Origin: Rhynchopus sp. YZ270_cl-10
Lineage: Eukaryota > Euglenozoa > Diplonemea > Diplonemida > Diplonemidae
Assembly (NCBI GenBank): GCA_964035575.1
Contig: OZ037881.1
Coordinates: forward strand, 558,001 to 622,000
Reading direction: 5' to 3'
Length of the DNA stretch: 64,000 nt
Positions 1 to 8,701 of this stretch are shown in pieces (within the stretch, counting starts at the first letter, position 1; each line of letters starts with the position of its first letter). The position numbers and the translations under genes are program-made. The notes beneath the pieces are model-generated. The model worked only from the letters and a program-made list of their open reading frames with translations, ran no database searches and was not told the origin of the DNA.

Positions 1-137
1 CTTCTCATCAGCGGCACCCTTCGAGCAGCACTGTCCCATAATGTGAGGTGGTGGTGGTGTTTTGTTGGAATCTGTCGTGTCAGGTGTACGCGTGTGGTGG
101 GGTGAAAGTGTGTGCCACATTCGCTTATTTTATCATT

Positions 138-477
138 TCTTCTCTTCTCTTCACTTCGCTGTGTCAGTTTCCTTCTGTCTTAAGTTAAAGTGAAAATCAC
201 AAGGAGGGTTTTCCTGCTTCATTGAATGGACCAATGGCTTTAACTGAATGTCATCATTTCCATTTGCGTCAGAAGCACTGTTCTCCTGCTCTGCAGCTCT
301 CTCACAATCAGAACCTGGCCGGCTAAGACTATTGGTCAAGTCACGACGGTCCGAAAGACTGTTCATTCTTATTTGCGTTCTTTTGTTCGCTTTCGATGCA
401 AAAGTATCTCAGAGGGGACAAGTCGACCTCTCCCCTCGCAATGGTGGATCAAGGGGGGTGTGCGTAAAACTCTTGTC
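138..477. repeat. Dispersed repeat block D, copy 1
   Basis: About 340 bp that recurs at 1622-1971 and 28609-28953 with few changes. It ends in the conserved 71-bp core (407-477), whose first half can fold as a hairpin (GAGGGGA pairing with TCCCCTC). Read on the minus strand, 151-366 is an open frame of 71 codons kept in all three copies with one residue difference. The copies are so similar overall that this does not prove coding. No known family is recognised. Confidence 0.85.
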
Positions 478-511
478 GAGTGAAAGAGCAAATAAGTGAG
501 ACTAAAAAAAT

Positions 512-1585
512 GGTGTGGTCAGCGCAAGTAGGACACAAAGTGTCCCAGGTTCGTAGTCGCAGGCATTCGTCAAAGCCATTCGGAAGAGGGAGACTGCTGA
601 TAGATCATCATGCCACAGAGGGAGAGTGTCTTCTCTTCCCTTTGCCTTCGTGTCCATTTCCATGTCAGACGTAGCCAAAATTGTTTCTCAACATTCCCGC
701 AAAGGAGTCCGTTTAAAGACACGCATGAATAATAGTGTTATCATCATATGTCTGTTGCGAAGGAGTGCAGACCTGCATGCATATGTCCATCTCCGCCTAC
801 TGGTTCACACCTTTCGGCACAGTGCAGCCCCAGGTGCAGTGAGTGGACGTGGTGTTTGCAAGTGGAAGCAAGTGTGTGTGGGTGTTGTGGGTCAGTCTCG
901 TCTTCTTAATGTTGTAATCAACAGCGTTGCTTCATACGCAAATTGCCAAATTATTAAGTTTTGTCATCATCCCCTGCAGGAGGAGGAGTCGTGAGGCTGA
1001 AGGCCAAGCCTCGCATGCTTGGTCACGCAAAGCCACAACTAAAGCCAAGTAGAAGAAATCAGTCCGCCCGTCGAAAGTTTTAGTCAATCAACGCACCTCC
1101 CCGTGAAGGGGGCACTCCGAATTAGTACACACCGAAGGCATTTGGGGTTGTCATCATCTCTCTTTGTGGCTGTGCTTGTTCCTTGTGGCGTGTCTTCGGG
1201 GCCTACTCGTGGTGTGCGGTGTATCAGGAACAGTCCGCCACCTCGTCACGCACCGTCGTGTTCGTTGTGATGTGATGTGTTGTGGTTGGTGGGAGAGGTG
1301 TGTGTGGTTCAGAGTATTTCGTTTTGTTTTATGCTGTTTTCTCAACCACCAAAAGTGGTGTCAGATGCGCACTACACTAAACATAAAATATGTCATCATG
1401 AAAGGAGCGCAAAGTCTTCGTATCTTTCCTTCAGCGGTAAGATCTGTGCCGCACAGTGTTCAGCAGCAAGAATCCAGAATGAGGATTGTCAAAACAAAAC
1501 AGACAAAACTACTATCTCAGAGGGGACAAGTCGACCTCTCCCCTCGCAATGGTGGATCAAGGGGGGTGTGCGTAAAACTCTTGTC
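512..1585. repeat. Composite repeat A-B-B'-C, fullest copy
   Basis: This is the longest copy of a mosaic non-coding repeat. Block A (512-684) recurs at 7911, 34879 and 39121. Block B (685-996) recurs at 8084, 27760 (left part missing) and 35052. Block B' (997-1419) recurs at 27983, 35363 and 46373. Block C (1420-1585), ending in the 71-bp core, recurs at 28406 and 38923. No convincing protein is encoded; frames in it are short and differ between copies. The core of D copy 1 ends 34 bp before block A, the same spacing as C-to-A at 39086/39121. This suggests a repeating order core-A-B-B'-C-D. Confidence 0.85.
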
Positions 1586-1621
1586 AGATGTGTGCAAGTA
1601 TGTGCGGCACTGTGGCAGCAC

Positions 1622-1971
1622 GCTTCTCTTCTCTTCACTTCTCTTCGCTGTGTCAGTTTCCTTCTGTCTTAAGTTAAAGTGAAAATCACAAGGAGGGTTT
1701 TCCTGCTTCATTGAATGGACCAATGGCTTTAACTGAATGTCATCATTTCCATTTGTGTCAGAAGCACTGTTCTCCTGCTCTGCAGCTCTCTCACAATCAG
1801 AACCTGGCCGGCTAAGACTATTGGTCAAGTCACGACGGTCCGAAAGACTGTTCATTCTTATTTGCGTTCTTTTGTTTCGTTTTGTTTCGACGCAAAAGTA
1901 TCTCAGAGGGGACAAGTCGACCTCTCCCCTCGCAATGGTGGATCAAGGGGGGTGTGCGTAAAACTCTTGTC
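1622..1971. repeat. Dispersed repeat block D, copy 2
   Basis: Second copy of block D, directly following block C, ending in the 71-bp core at 1901-1971. It is nearly identical to 138-477 and 28609-28953. As in copy 1, the minus strand keeps a 71-codon frame, here open further to 1915. The close proximity of two core elements (1515-1585 and 1901-1971) gives a local direct repeat. Confidence 0.85.
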
Positions 1972-2829
1972 GAGGATATGTAACACTGCACGGGATAGGA
2001 CACAAAAATGGATTGGGTTGGGGAAGGGGTTGAGGGTTCATTTCTTTCAAACGCATTGTGTGATGAGGAATTAAAGAACCAGACAAGAGGCCAACAACAC
2101 TTGTAGCCTACCAACGATATGCTGTTATTTTACCTCTATTGTGGACAACTCAGGTTTGGAACCTTTGGATTGCGTGCAGTAAAATAAGAAATCGTATTGG
2201 TGGTAACAAGGCATCATTGAAACCAACCAGCAACTGTCTGGCGATTTGCGAGGATGGTGTGATCGGAGCCCTTTGAAGGCAAATGGCCTGGAATACACAC
2301 ATTGACTGAAACAACGGAAGCAGACAAGCACGTACGTTCACCTGACAATGAACTGTGCGTGTCTCGAACGAAAACAAAGAATCGGAGAAAAAATGCGAGA
2401 GCTCAAGCAGGATCGGAAGCGTGACCCTTCATCGTGGAAAGGGTTGGAGGTGGCAAAACTGTACTTTACTGCACAGATCTGCCCACCACGAGGATCGCTC
2501 CTGAATGTCAAGCTTCTTATTCACCAACACAAGAATGGTAGTTGAAGTGCAAACGCCTCTGTGGGCTCAGGCACCAAAGAAGTGCGCAGATGCGAAACGA
2601 AAAAAGGTGACTTGAAAGTGCAAATGCCTCAACGGAGGCTGGCACCAAGCACGTGAGGTTGCAAGGAAACATACTTGAAAAATGGATGTGATTGCACACA
2701 TCGTTCTTGAAGAACGTTTCCACCTTTGGTTGGTCAACACTCACAACATGCCACCACAAAACAAAAACAAGAATAAGAAATAAGAAATCACTACACAACA
2801 AGTCGAGACCACAGAGACACCAAGAAACC
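1972..2829. other. Intergenic stretch downstream of the alcohol dehydrogenase
   Basis: No supportable gene is seen between block D and the dehydrogenase stop codon. The stretch is shared with 28954-29792 but with substitutions and indels, unlike the almost identical genes to its right. It holds two short hairpin repeats at 2541-2649. Confidence 0.6.
2541..2649. repeat. Pair of short GTGCAAACGCCT hairpins
   Basis: Two adjacent imperfect hairpins with the pattern GTGC-AAAC-GCCT...AGGC-AC: one at 2541-2580, the second at about 2605-2649 with GCCTC/GAGGC. The same pattern is at 29524-29632 (duplicate), 63351-63395 and, in degraded form, 13390-13420. They lie in the downstream flank of a minus-strand gene. 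Whether they are 3'-UTR elements, small RNAs or mobile remnants cannot be told. Confidence 0.55.
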
Positions 2830-3864
2830 TCACTCAAGGTCCTGGACAAGAACGTCACGGAAACGTGGCTTCCCCTGACGCACACGGTCCATGGCCTCGT
2901 TCGCCTGCGACATGGGCATCTCGTCGACCATGGACACGACGTTGTGCTCTGCCGCAAGTGCAAGCATCTCACGCACCTCAGCAGGCGACGCCAGCACAGA
3001 TCCGTGCAGGTGCAGCCCACGCACAATCATGTTGTACGCAGAGAACTCCTGCTTCTCAAGCGACAGCCCCACGAGGCACGCCCCACCGTCCACGTCCAGC
3101 AGGTTCAGGTACGCATCCCAGTCCAGCTTCCCCACCGTCACAAGCAGGAAGTCGAGCGACTTGGCTGCCGCCGCCATCGCCGCTGCGTCGCCGCTGTTCA
3201 CAAACGCGTCTGCACCCAGCTTCCGCGCAAGCTCCTCCTTGTCAGGCGTGTGCGAAATCGCCGTCACCTTGCGCCCCATCGCCTTCGCAAACTGCACAGC
3301 CATGTGCCCAAGACCCCCGATCCCAACAACCCCGACACGCGACCCGGGCTTTGAGTAGCGCTTCAGGGGCGAGAACACCGTCACACCCGCACACATCAGC
3401 GGTGCCGCCTGTGCAGACGGCAGCACCTCGGGCAGCGCATATGCAAACCGCGAGTCCACCACAAGCCTCTGTGCAAACCCACCGAAGCTGCGTGTCCCGC
3501 TCTCCGCATGTGTCCCACGCAGCAGGTCCAAGCGAGAGGCACAGTACTGCTCCGTACTCCCAGCACACTGCCCGCAGTCCCCACAGCTCCCGCCCTGCCC
3601 GCCAACACCCACACGCTGTCCCACTGTCAGCTCTGCCTTGTCCCCAGCACTCACCACAAACCCGACAATCTCATGTCCCGGCACAACAGGGGCAGGGCGC
3701 GGCAGTGCAAGCGTGTCAGCAAGCAGCACATCAGACGCACACACTCCGCAGTGCGTGATCTTCACCTCCACGTCGTACGGGCACAGCGAGCGCGGCTCGT
3801 ACTCGAATGCCTCCACTGATGTCTTCCCAGGGTGCACAGCAAGCGCCTTTACTTGGGATGTCAT
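2830..3864 (-). CDS. Zinc-dependent alcohol dehydrogenase, CAD-like, copy 1
   Basis: The predicted protein of 344 aa belongs to the medium-chain zinc dehydrogenases and most resembles the cinnamyl/aliphatic alcohol dehydrogenase (CAD) branch, which reduces aldehydes with NADPH. The catalytic zinc ligands are visible as C39 in HCGVC, H64-E65 in GHE and C158. The four structural-zinc cysteines are C94, C97, C100 and C108. The Rossmann glycine motif GIGGLG is at 181-186. The start at 3864 is chosen because the family homology begins there; an in-frame extension to 3918 is low-complexity and unlikely. No intron or targeting signal is seen, so it is probably cytosolic. It is followed on the same strand by nothing until the repeat region, and preceded by the metallopeptidase gene. 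An identical protein is encoded at 29793-30827. The exact substrate is not known. Confidence 0.93.
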   Translation of the reverse strand: MTSQVKALAVHPGKTSVEAFEYEPRSLCPYDVEVKITHCGVCASDVLLADTLALPRPAPVVPGHEIVGFVVSAGDKAELTVGQRVGVGGQGGSCGDCGQCAGSTEQYCASRLDLLRGTHAESGTRSFGGFAQRLVVDSRFAYALPEVLPSAQAAPLMCAGVTVFSPLKRYSKPGSRVGVVGIGGLGHMAVQFAKAMGRKVTAISHTPDKEELARKLGADAFVNSGDAAAMAAAAKSLDFLLVTVGKLDWDAYLNLLDVDGGACLVGLSLEKQEFSAYNMIVRGLHLHGSVLASPAEVREMLALAAEHNVVSMVDEMPMSQANEAMDRVRQGKPRFRDVLVQDLE

Positions 3865-5211
3865 TGTTGTGTGTCTTGTCTTTTCAAAGAAAAAAGAGTG
3901 GTCTTGAATTCCTGTCATTCAAGTGTGGTGATCATGGTGGGAGGAGAGTGTGAGTAGGAGGATAAGGGGAGAAGGGAGGAAGGGACATATGGAAAGATGA
4001 GACGAAAATGTGCCAAAAAAATAGCTTTCTCTTTTGTTGTTGTATCTGTTCCATCCGAAGATGTCCTTGCTTGCTTGTGAGCAATGTTATCGCAAGCAAC
4101 AAAACATGGAAGAAAAACGAGGGTGGGATAAATAAGAACCTGCCCTGTGTTAAAGCGAGCGAGCGAGCCATCCAGGACTGCGTGGGTGTGTGACCTGCTG
4201 TTGTTTCTGTTGCAGGACACACAGCCACTCTATTTTCCTGTGGGAACACCCACTGCTTTTCACACAGGTCGAAGGTCAGGGTGTGTGAAGGGAAAAGAAT
4301 TGAAACCGACAGGAGGTGGTGGTGACTCTGTGCATTCGAAGACACACAGGCACCTCTCTCCAACGGATAGACAACGTGGTGGCATGTAGAACGGGCCAAA
4401 GTAAACAACAAAACGGTGTCTTTGAAACAAACCAACTACACCACAGGCCAAACAGAACTGTTTTGGGGAAAAAGCGTGCGTGCGGGTGCATACTTCGTTG
4501 CAAACAGAAAGGTTCTGTGAGATAGTGTGTCTATGAAGCTCTTGGTGAAGGAGCCGTTATCTCTCAGCCTTCCTGTTCCCATCCCAAATAGCAAACGCAG
4601 AACAGGTTGGGGCAGGTGACAATCAACGTCACCTTGAAGACAAAGGTGTGTGAGAAGGGAGAAAGGGAGGACAGACAAAGCCGTCAAGTTTTAATTGTGG
4701 TGATTCCTGAATTGTACTATTCCTGTCCAACAACGTCACAAACACAGCTGGCGAGACAAGCTGAGAAAGGTCAGTGGATGAACTAAACAAAAGCGAGAAA
4801 GGTTGTCAGATGAATGGGCCTCACGGGCACATGACACACACCTCTTTCGAAAGCAGCCATGCGCAACAAGGCAGAGCTGTGTGCGTTGTGTCCTTCCTCA
4901 CCTGGCACATAGAACCAACGAGGTGCCTGAGGAAGGCACACAACAGCAAACAAAACAGAATTAAAAAGCATGTGGAATGTGGAAATTCGAAATTCGAAAA
5001 AGCAGTTGTGCTGCAGGTGGAAGACCAAAATGGTGATATCGAAAAACAGGCAATGCTAATGGGAAGCCCATCTCCTGCAGCGCAAAGGGAAAGTGGGATA
5101 TGAAATATGAAATAACAATTTGTGTTTGTTGGGATCGGAGGCCACAGAAGCCGCCATTCGCAGATAGTATATTGTAAAATGATGCAGACACGTGCCCGTC
5201 ACCCTCAGTCC
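3865..5211. other. Intergenic region between dehydrogenase and metallopeptidase
   Basis: About 1.35 kb with no convincing gene on either strand. It is reproduced essentially unchanged at 30828-32174, which argues for a very recent duplication rather than for coding constraint. It should hold the dehydrogenase promoter/5' leader and the metallopeptidase 3' end. A TC-rich tract (RC of 3884-3900) ends about 20 bp upstream of the dehydrogenase ATG. Confidence 0.6.
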
Positions 5212-7701
5212 TCAGTGCGACAGGTGCTCCGCAGGCACGTTCTGCTTCACACCAGTTGGCAGCGTCCACTCCAGCTTCAGGGTTGCCTTCGACACGTGTT
5301 CGAAGAAGTGGATCTCCAGGTCGTGCAGGCCTGCAGACAGCTGCAACGTCACCGACTTGGTGAGCACCCCATGCACGCCGCCGTTCTCAATCACAAGCTC
5401 GTCGTCCAGCCACAGCAGCGACCCGTCGCTCGACTTCATGTGCAGGGTGTACTCCCCAGCAACCTCGACCCTCAGGAAGCCCTCCAACGTCGCCGCAAAG
5501 TCGTCCACCAGAGTTGCGTCAATCGCCTTCCAGTGCCTGTTCCGGAACACCACACGGTCGGACACAACCACGTGCAGAGGGGTCAGGGCCTCAAAGTCAG
5601 GGAAGTCCTCCATGGTGCCCGCAGTCTTGTACACAGACGTCGTCAGTCCAGGGAGGGTGGTTGGCGGGAGTGGGAGTGGGAGTGGGACAGGTGCGGCAGG
5701 TGCGTCCGTGGTCGGTGTGGGAGGGTTGGTTGCCGGTGGTGCGTCAGTTGCCGGTGTGTCTGTCGCAGGTGCTTTGGTCGCAGGTGCGTCCGTGGAAGGT
5801 GCGCTGGTTGCAGGTGCGTCAGTTGCTGGAGCCTTGGTTGCGGGAGCATCTGTCGCAGGTGCGTCCGTGGTCACAGGTGGTGCAGAAGGTGCAATGGTTG
5901 CAACAGACGAGGGAGGACGTGTGGTGCACGACATTTCGAACTCGTCAAGCCAGCCGTTTCCAAAGAAAATGGCAACATCCATCCCCCCAGCACACTCAGA
6001 CCTGATGCCCGCTGTCGCCACCTCGACACCGTCAATGGACACAGTGTACTGAGACGCAGCCCAGTCAAGGTCCATCCTCACAGCATAGAAACGCTCTGTC
6101 TCGGGGTGTGCGACCCCTGTGAGGCGCGACCCTCCGACACCCCACTCCCCAGTCGAGTAGCGCTGCAGCACTGCACACGTCTTCGTCCCCCTCCGCAGGC
6201 GCAGCGCCGGTGTTGCTTGCGGCCCGCTCATCACAGCCATGTGGAACGTGACTGTGTGCGGCTCGCTGTCTGCAACGTTCAGCCGTGCCTGTCCACGGTC
6301 CGCCGACCCCACGTCCCCTGCACGCATGCTCCCACCGCCAGCCACAAACAGAGACGAGTCCTCCGTCACAGGGTTCGTCCCAAACGGCCACCACGACAGC
6401 TCCCTGTCAAACGAGGTTGTGTAGTCCCTCGGGCACGTCACCGTCCCGCTGCAGTCGACACCTGCGTACCCAGCCGCACACTGGCACGGACGGATCGCGT
6501 CCTCCACACACGTCCCGTGACCGCTGCACACGTTAGCATCGTTCGCATCAACCCCGAAGCACACGAGGTGTGCTGTCGCCACCCGCACCGTCACCGCACA
6601 CGTCGTCGCAGGGCCGTTCAACTCCGACCCGGTGAAGGTCGCACTCAGCGTGAAGGTCTGTCCCGCAAGTGCCGGCGACGGTGTGAACGTGACCCCCGTG
6701 TACGCAATGCTCCCGATGTTGCTGCCCGACGCCTTCGAGTACGCCACCTGCCCCGCAGGTGCTGTCGTCCCCTCGTACGTCACCACAACAGACTTGGAGG
6801 CTGCGTACATCACGTTGAAGTCCATGTCCCACGGCTTCGAGTGCGGGATCACGTGCGCCTGCGTCGCGTCCACCGACCCCATGCACGTCGGCCGTGCGTA
6901 CTCAGCAGAACACCCGTTGTACATGAAGTCAATTGCCTCCACGTCCCCTGCACTCAGCCCCGCACTCTGCCCAATCGTCTCCGGTGCAATGATTGTCGGT
7001 GCCCCGTTGCTGCTGAAGGCCTCTGCGTTGTAGTGCATGATCGACCCGTAGTCGTACGCACCCAGCGAACGGCCGTTGTACGAGCCCATCTTGTTGAACT
7101 GGCTTGCGTACCCGGAAATCACGTTGTCGTAGTCCACAATCACGTACTCGTCCCGGTCCCTCCGTGTCTGCTCGTGCATCAGCCCAAACGAGTGCCCCAG
7201 CTCGTGCACCGCCGACCCCATCGAACACCCAGGCGCAAGGTAGATTGTGTTCGGCCGTGTCGACAACGCCCCCAGCGGCGAGCTGCAGCCAATCGAGGCA
7301 ACAAACTTCACGTACGGCAGCTCACAATCCGCCTCACTTGTGCACAGCGTGAACCGCAGACACGTCTTCGCCTCCCAGTTCGCCACCGCACGTGTGATGC
7401 GCACGTCGTCTGCCGACAGCGGCGTCACCCCGTCCCAGAGCGCCGCTGTGTCCACAATGTACCGCACCTGTCCCCCTGCCCAGAGCTGCGAGTGGCGAGA
7501 CACCGACGACGCCGACAGCGCCTCCCCGTCCCGCCCCGCCCCACGCGGCACCTGGATGTCGCCCTCCACAAGCTCAAAGTCCTTCACACTTGCAGCCTCC
7601 CCCGACCGCACAGCTCCCGACGCAGTTGTGCAGGTGCAGGTGCAGAGCAGCAGCAGCAGCAGCAGCAGCAGCTTCGGTGCAACAGCCTTTTTCGCCTGCA
7701 T
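5212..7701 (-). CDS. Secreted astacin-type metallopeptidase with EGF and PA14 domains, copy 1
   Basis: A protein of 829 aa. It starts with a signal peptide made of a leucine run (about residues 11-19). A short propeptide carries the astacin EGD 'aspartate-switch' motif near residue 47. The astacin catalytic domain (about 75-265) has the zinc site HELGHSFGLMHE (H166, E167, H170, H176) and the Met-turn SIMHY (M222, Y224). After it come an EGF-like Cys-rich module (about 390-430), a concanavalin/laminin-G-like region (about 435-600), and a Thr/Ala/Pro-rich linker with ATDAPAT-type repeats, probably O-glycosylated. It ends in a C-terminal PA14 domain (about 690-829), usually carbohydrate-binding. 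It is therefore likely an extracellular or cell-surface protease digesting glycoprotein or prey material. The start was chosen for the signal peptide. No intron. A composite repeat lies 210 bp upstream. Copy 2 is at 32175-34661. Confidence 0.93.
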   Translation of the reverse strand: MQAKKAVAPKLLLLLLLLLCTCTCTTASGAVRSGEAASVKDFELVEGDIQVPRGAGRDGEALSASSVSRHSQLWAGGQVRYIVDTAALWDGVTPLSADDVRITRAVANWEAKTCLRFTLCTSEADCELPYVKFVASIGCSSPLGALSTRPNTIYLAPGCSMGSAVHELGHSFGLMHEQTRRDRDEYVIVDYDNVISGYASQFNKMGSYNGRSLGAYDYGSIMHYNAEAFSSNGAPTIIAPETIGQSAGLSAGDVEAIDFMYNGCSAEYARPTCMGSVDATQAHVIPHSKPWDMDFNVMYAASKSVVVTYEGTTAPAGQVAYSKASGSNIGSIAYTGVTFTPSPALAGQTFTLSATFTGSELNGPATTCAVTVRVATAHLVCFGVDANDANVCSGHGTCVEDAIRPCQCAAGYAGVDCSGTVTCPRDYTTSFDRELSWWPFGTNPVTEDSSLFVAGGGSMRAGDVGSADRGQARLNVADSEPHTVTFHMAVMSGPQATPALRLRRGTKTCAVLQRYSTGEWGVGGSRLTGVAHPETERFYAVRMDLDWAASQYTVSIDGVEVATAGIRSECAGGMDVAIFFGNGWLDEFEMSCTTRPPSSVATIAPSAPPVTTDAPATDAPATKAPATDAPATSAPSTDAPATKAPATDTPATDAPPATNPPTPTTDAPAAPVPLPLPLPPTTLPGLTTSVYKTAGTMEDFPDFEALTPLHVVVSDRVVFRNRHWKAIDATLVDDFAATLEGFLRVEVAGEYTLHMKSSDGSLLWLDDELVIENGGVHGVLTKSVTLQLSAGLHDLEIHFFEHVSKATLKLEWTLPTGVKQNVPAEHLSH
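7638..7673. repeat. CAG/CTG microsatellite inside a signal peptide
   Basis: A run of AGC triplets on the plus strand (CTG on the coding strand) encodes the leucine core of the metallopeptidase signal peptide. The run is shorter, and interrupted by a Phe codon, in the duplicate at about 34609-34632. It is the only length difference between the two proteins. Confidence 0.8.
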
Positions 7702-7910
7702 TGTCTCGCTCACGCTGCGGCTCTTGTGTGTGCGTGTGGCGGTCTGTGTGTCTTTGTTTGTGTGTTGAAAACAAGGCTCTCTTTTATGTTTCTGGATATA
7801 CCCTGTGGTGTGTGTGGTGTGGTTTGGTGTGGGATGTGCAACGGAGACTTGGGAAGGAAGAATGAGAGGGAAGTACACTGAAAAGCGTGACACAGTATTG
7901 TGGTGTGTGT

Positions 7911-8394
7911 GGTGTGGTCAGCGCAAGTAGGACACAAAGTGTCCCAGGTTCGTAGTCGCAGGCATTCGTCAAAGCCATTCGGAAGAGGGAGACTGCTGAT
8001 AGATCATCATGCCACAGAGGGAGAGTGTCTTCTCTTCCCGTTGCCTTCGTGTCCATTTCCATGTCAGACGTAGCCAAAATTGTTTCTCAACATTCCCGCA
8101 AAGGAGTCCGTTTAAAGACACGCATGAATAATAGTGTTATCATCATATGTCTGTTGCGAAGGAGTGCAGACCTGCATGCATATGTCCATCTCCGCCTACT
8201 GGTTCACACCTTTCGGCACAGTGCAGCCCCAGGTGCAGTGAGTGGACGTGGTGTTTGCAAGTGGAAGCAAGTGTGTGTGTGTGTGGGTGTCAGTCTCGTC
8301 TTCTTAATGTTGTAATCAACAGCGTTGCTTCATACGCAAATTGCCAAATTATTAAGTTTTGTCATCATCCCCTGCAGGAGGAGGAGTCGTGAGG
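7911..8394. repeat. Composite repeat A-B, right end of duplication copy 1
   Basis: Blocks A (7911-8083) and B (8084-8394), nearly identical to 512-996 and 34879-35362. The identity to the other copies stops sharply after GAGGAGTCGTGAGG. The block begins 210 bp upstream of the metallopeptidase start codon, after a GT-rich leader. Confidence 0.88.
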
Positions 8395-8701
8395 TGTTAT
8401 CCCAGTGGGGACAAATGTACGTGATGCAAAAGTTGAAGGTGGGGAAGGTGGGATGGACGTGGGGAGAAGTGGGGAGGGTGGAGGATCGCTGGTGTCGTTT
8501 TTAGAATGACTTTTGGCTGGCTTTGAACAGATGTATTATTTTTAGCATAAATGCTGAGAAACCGTTTTGAAGGATCACTTTGAATAATGGGATCATCTTC
8601 GAAACGATTGGAAGACTGTATGAAACTAACTACAGACATGCTGTCACGTGGGCAGGGGTTTTATGAGTAATGAGGCGTTGTTTGAGGGTTTGAGATCTGA
8701 C
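8395..8701. other. Intergenic, downstream flank of PARP-like gene 1
   Basis: No gene. It contains an element at about 8546-8640 (starting CATAAATGCTGAGAA) that recurs at about 35800-35894 and 46854-46920, each time downstream of a minus-strand PARP-like gene. It may be a conserved 3' UTR or a small mobile remnant. Confidence 0.5.

Larger units (their letters stand above)
774..8394. repeat. 7.6-kb segmental duplication, copy 1
   Basis: This segment matches 27760-35362 in the same orientation, with offsets between 26,963 and 26,987 because of small indels. It carries a zinc alcohol dehydrogenase, an astacin metallopeptidase and all of the DNA between them. Both ends lie inside the composite repeat: copy 1 continues leftward in block A/B while copy 2 starts abruptly inside B, and on the right only copy 2 continues into B'. 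That is the pattern expected from recombination between repeat copies. Divergence is clearly higher left of the dehydrogenase than from the dehydrogenase to the metallopeptidase. Confidence 0.93.

Noticed and set aside
138-1971. CRISPR-like array from repeated 71-bp cores
   Set aside because: The repeats are few, unevenly spaced and embedded in larger repeated blocks, and the genome is eukaryotic.
5122-7881. Very long plus-strand open frame opposite metallopeptidase copy 1 (and its equivalent at 32085-34736)
   Set aside because: It is the reverse shadow of a GC-rich gene with GC-ending codons; the translation is Arg/Cys/His-rich without domains, while the minus strand encodes a coherent astacin/EGF/PA14 protein.
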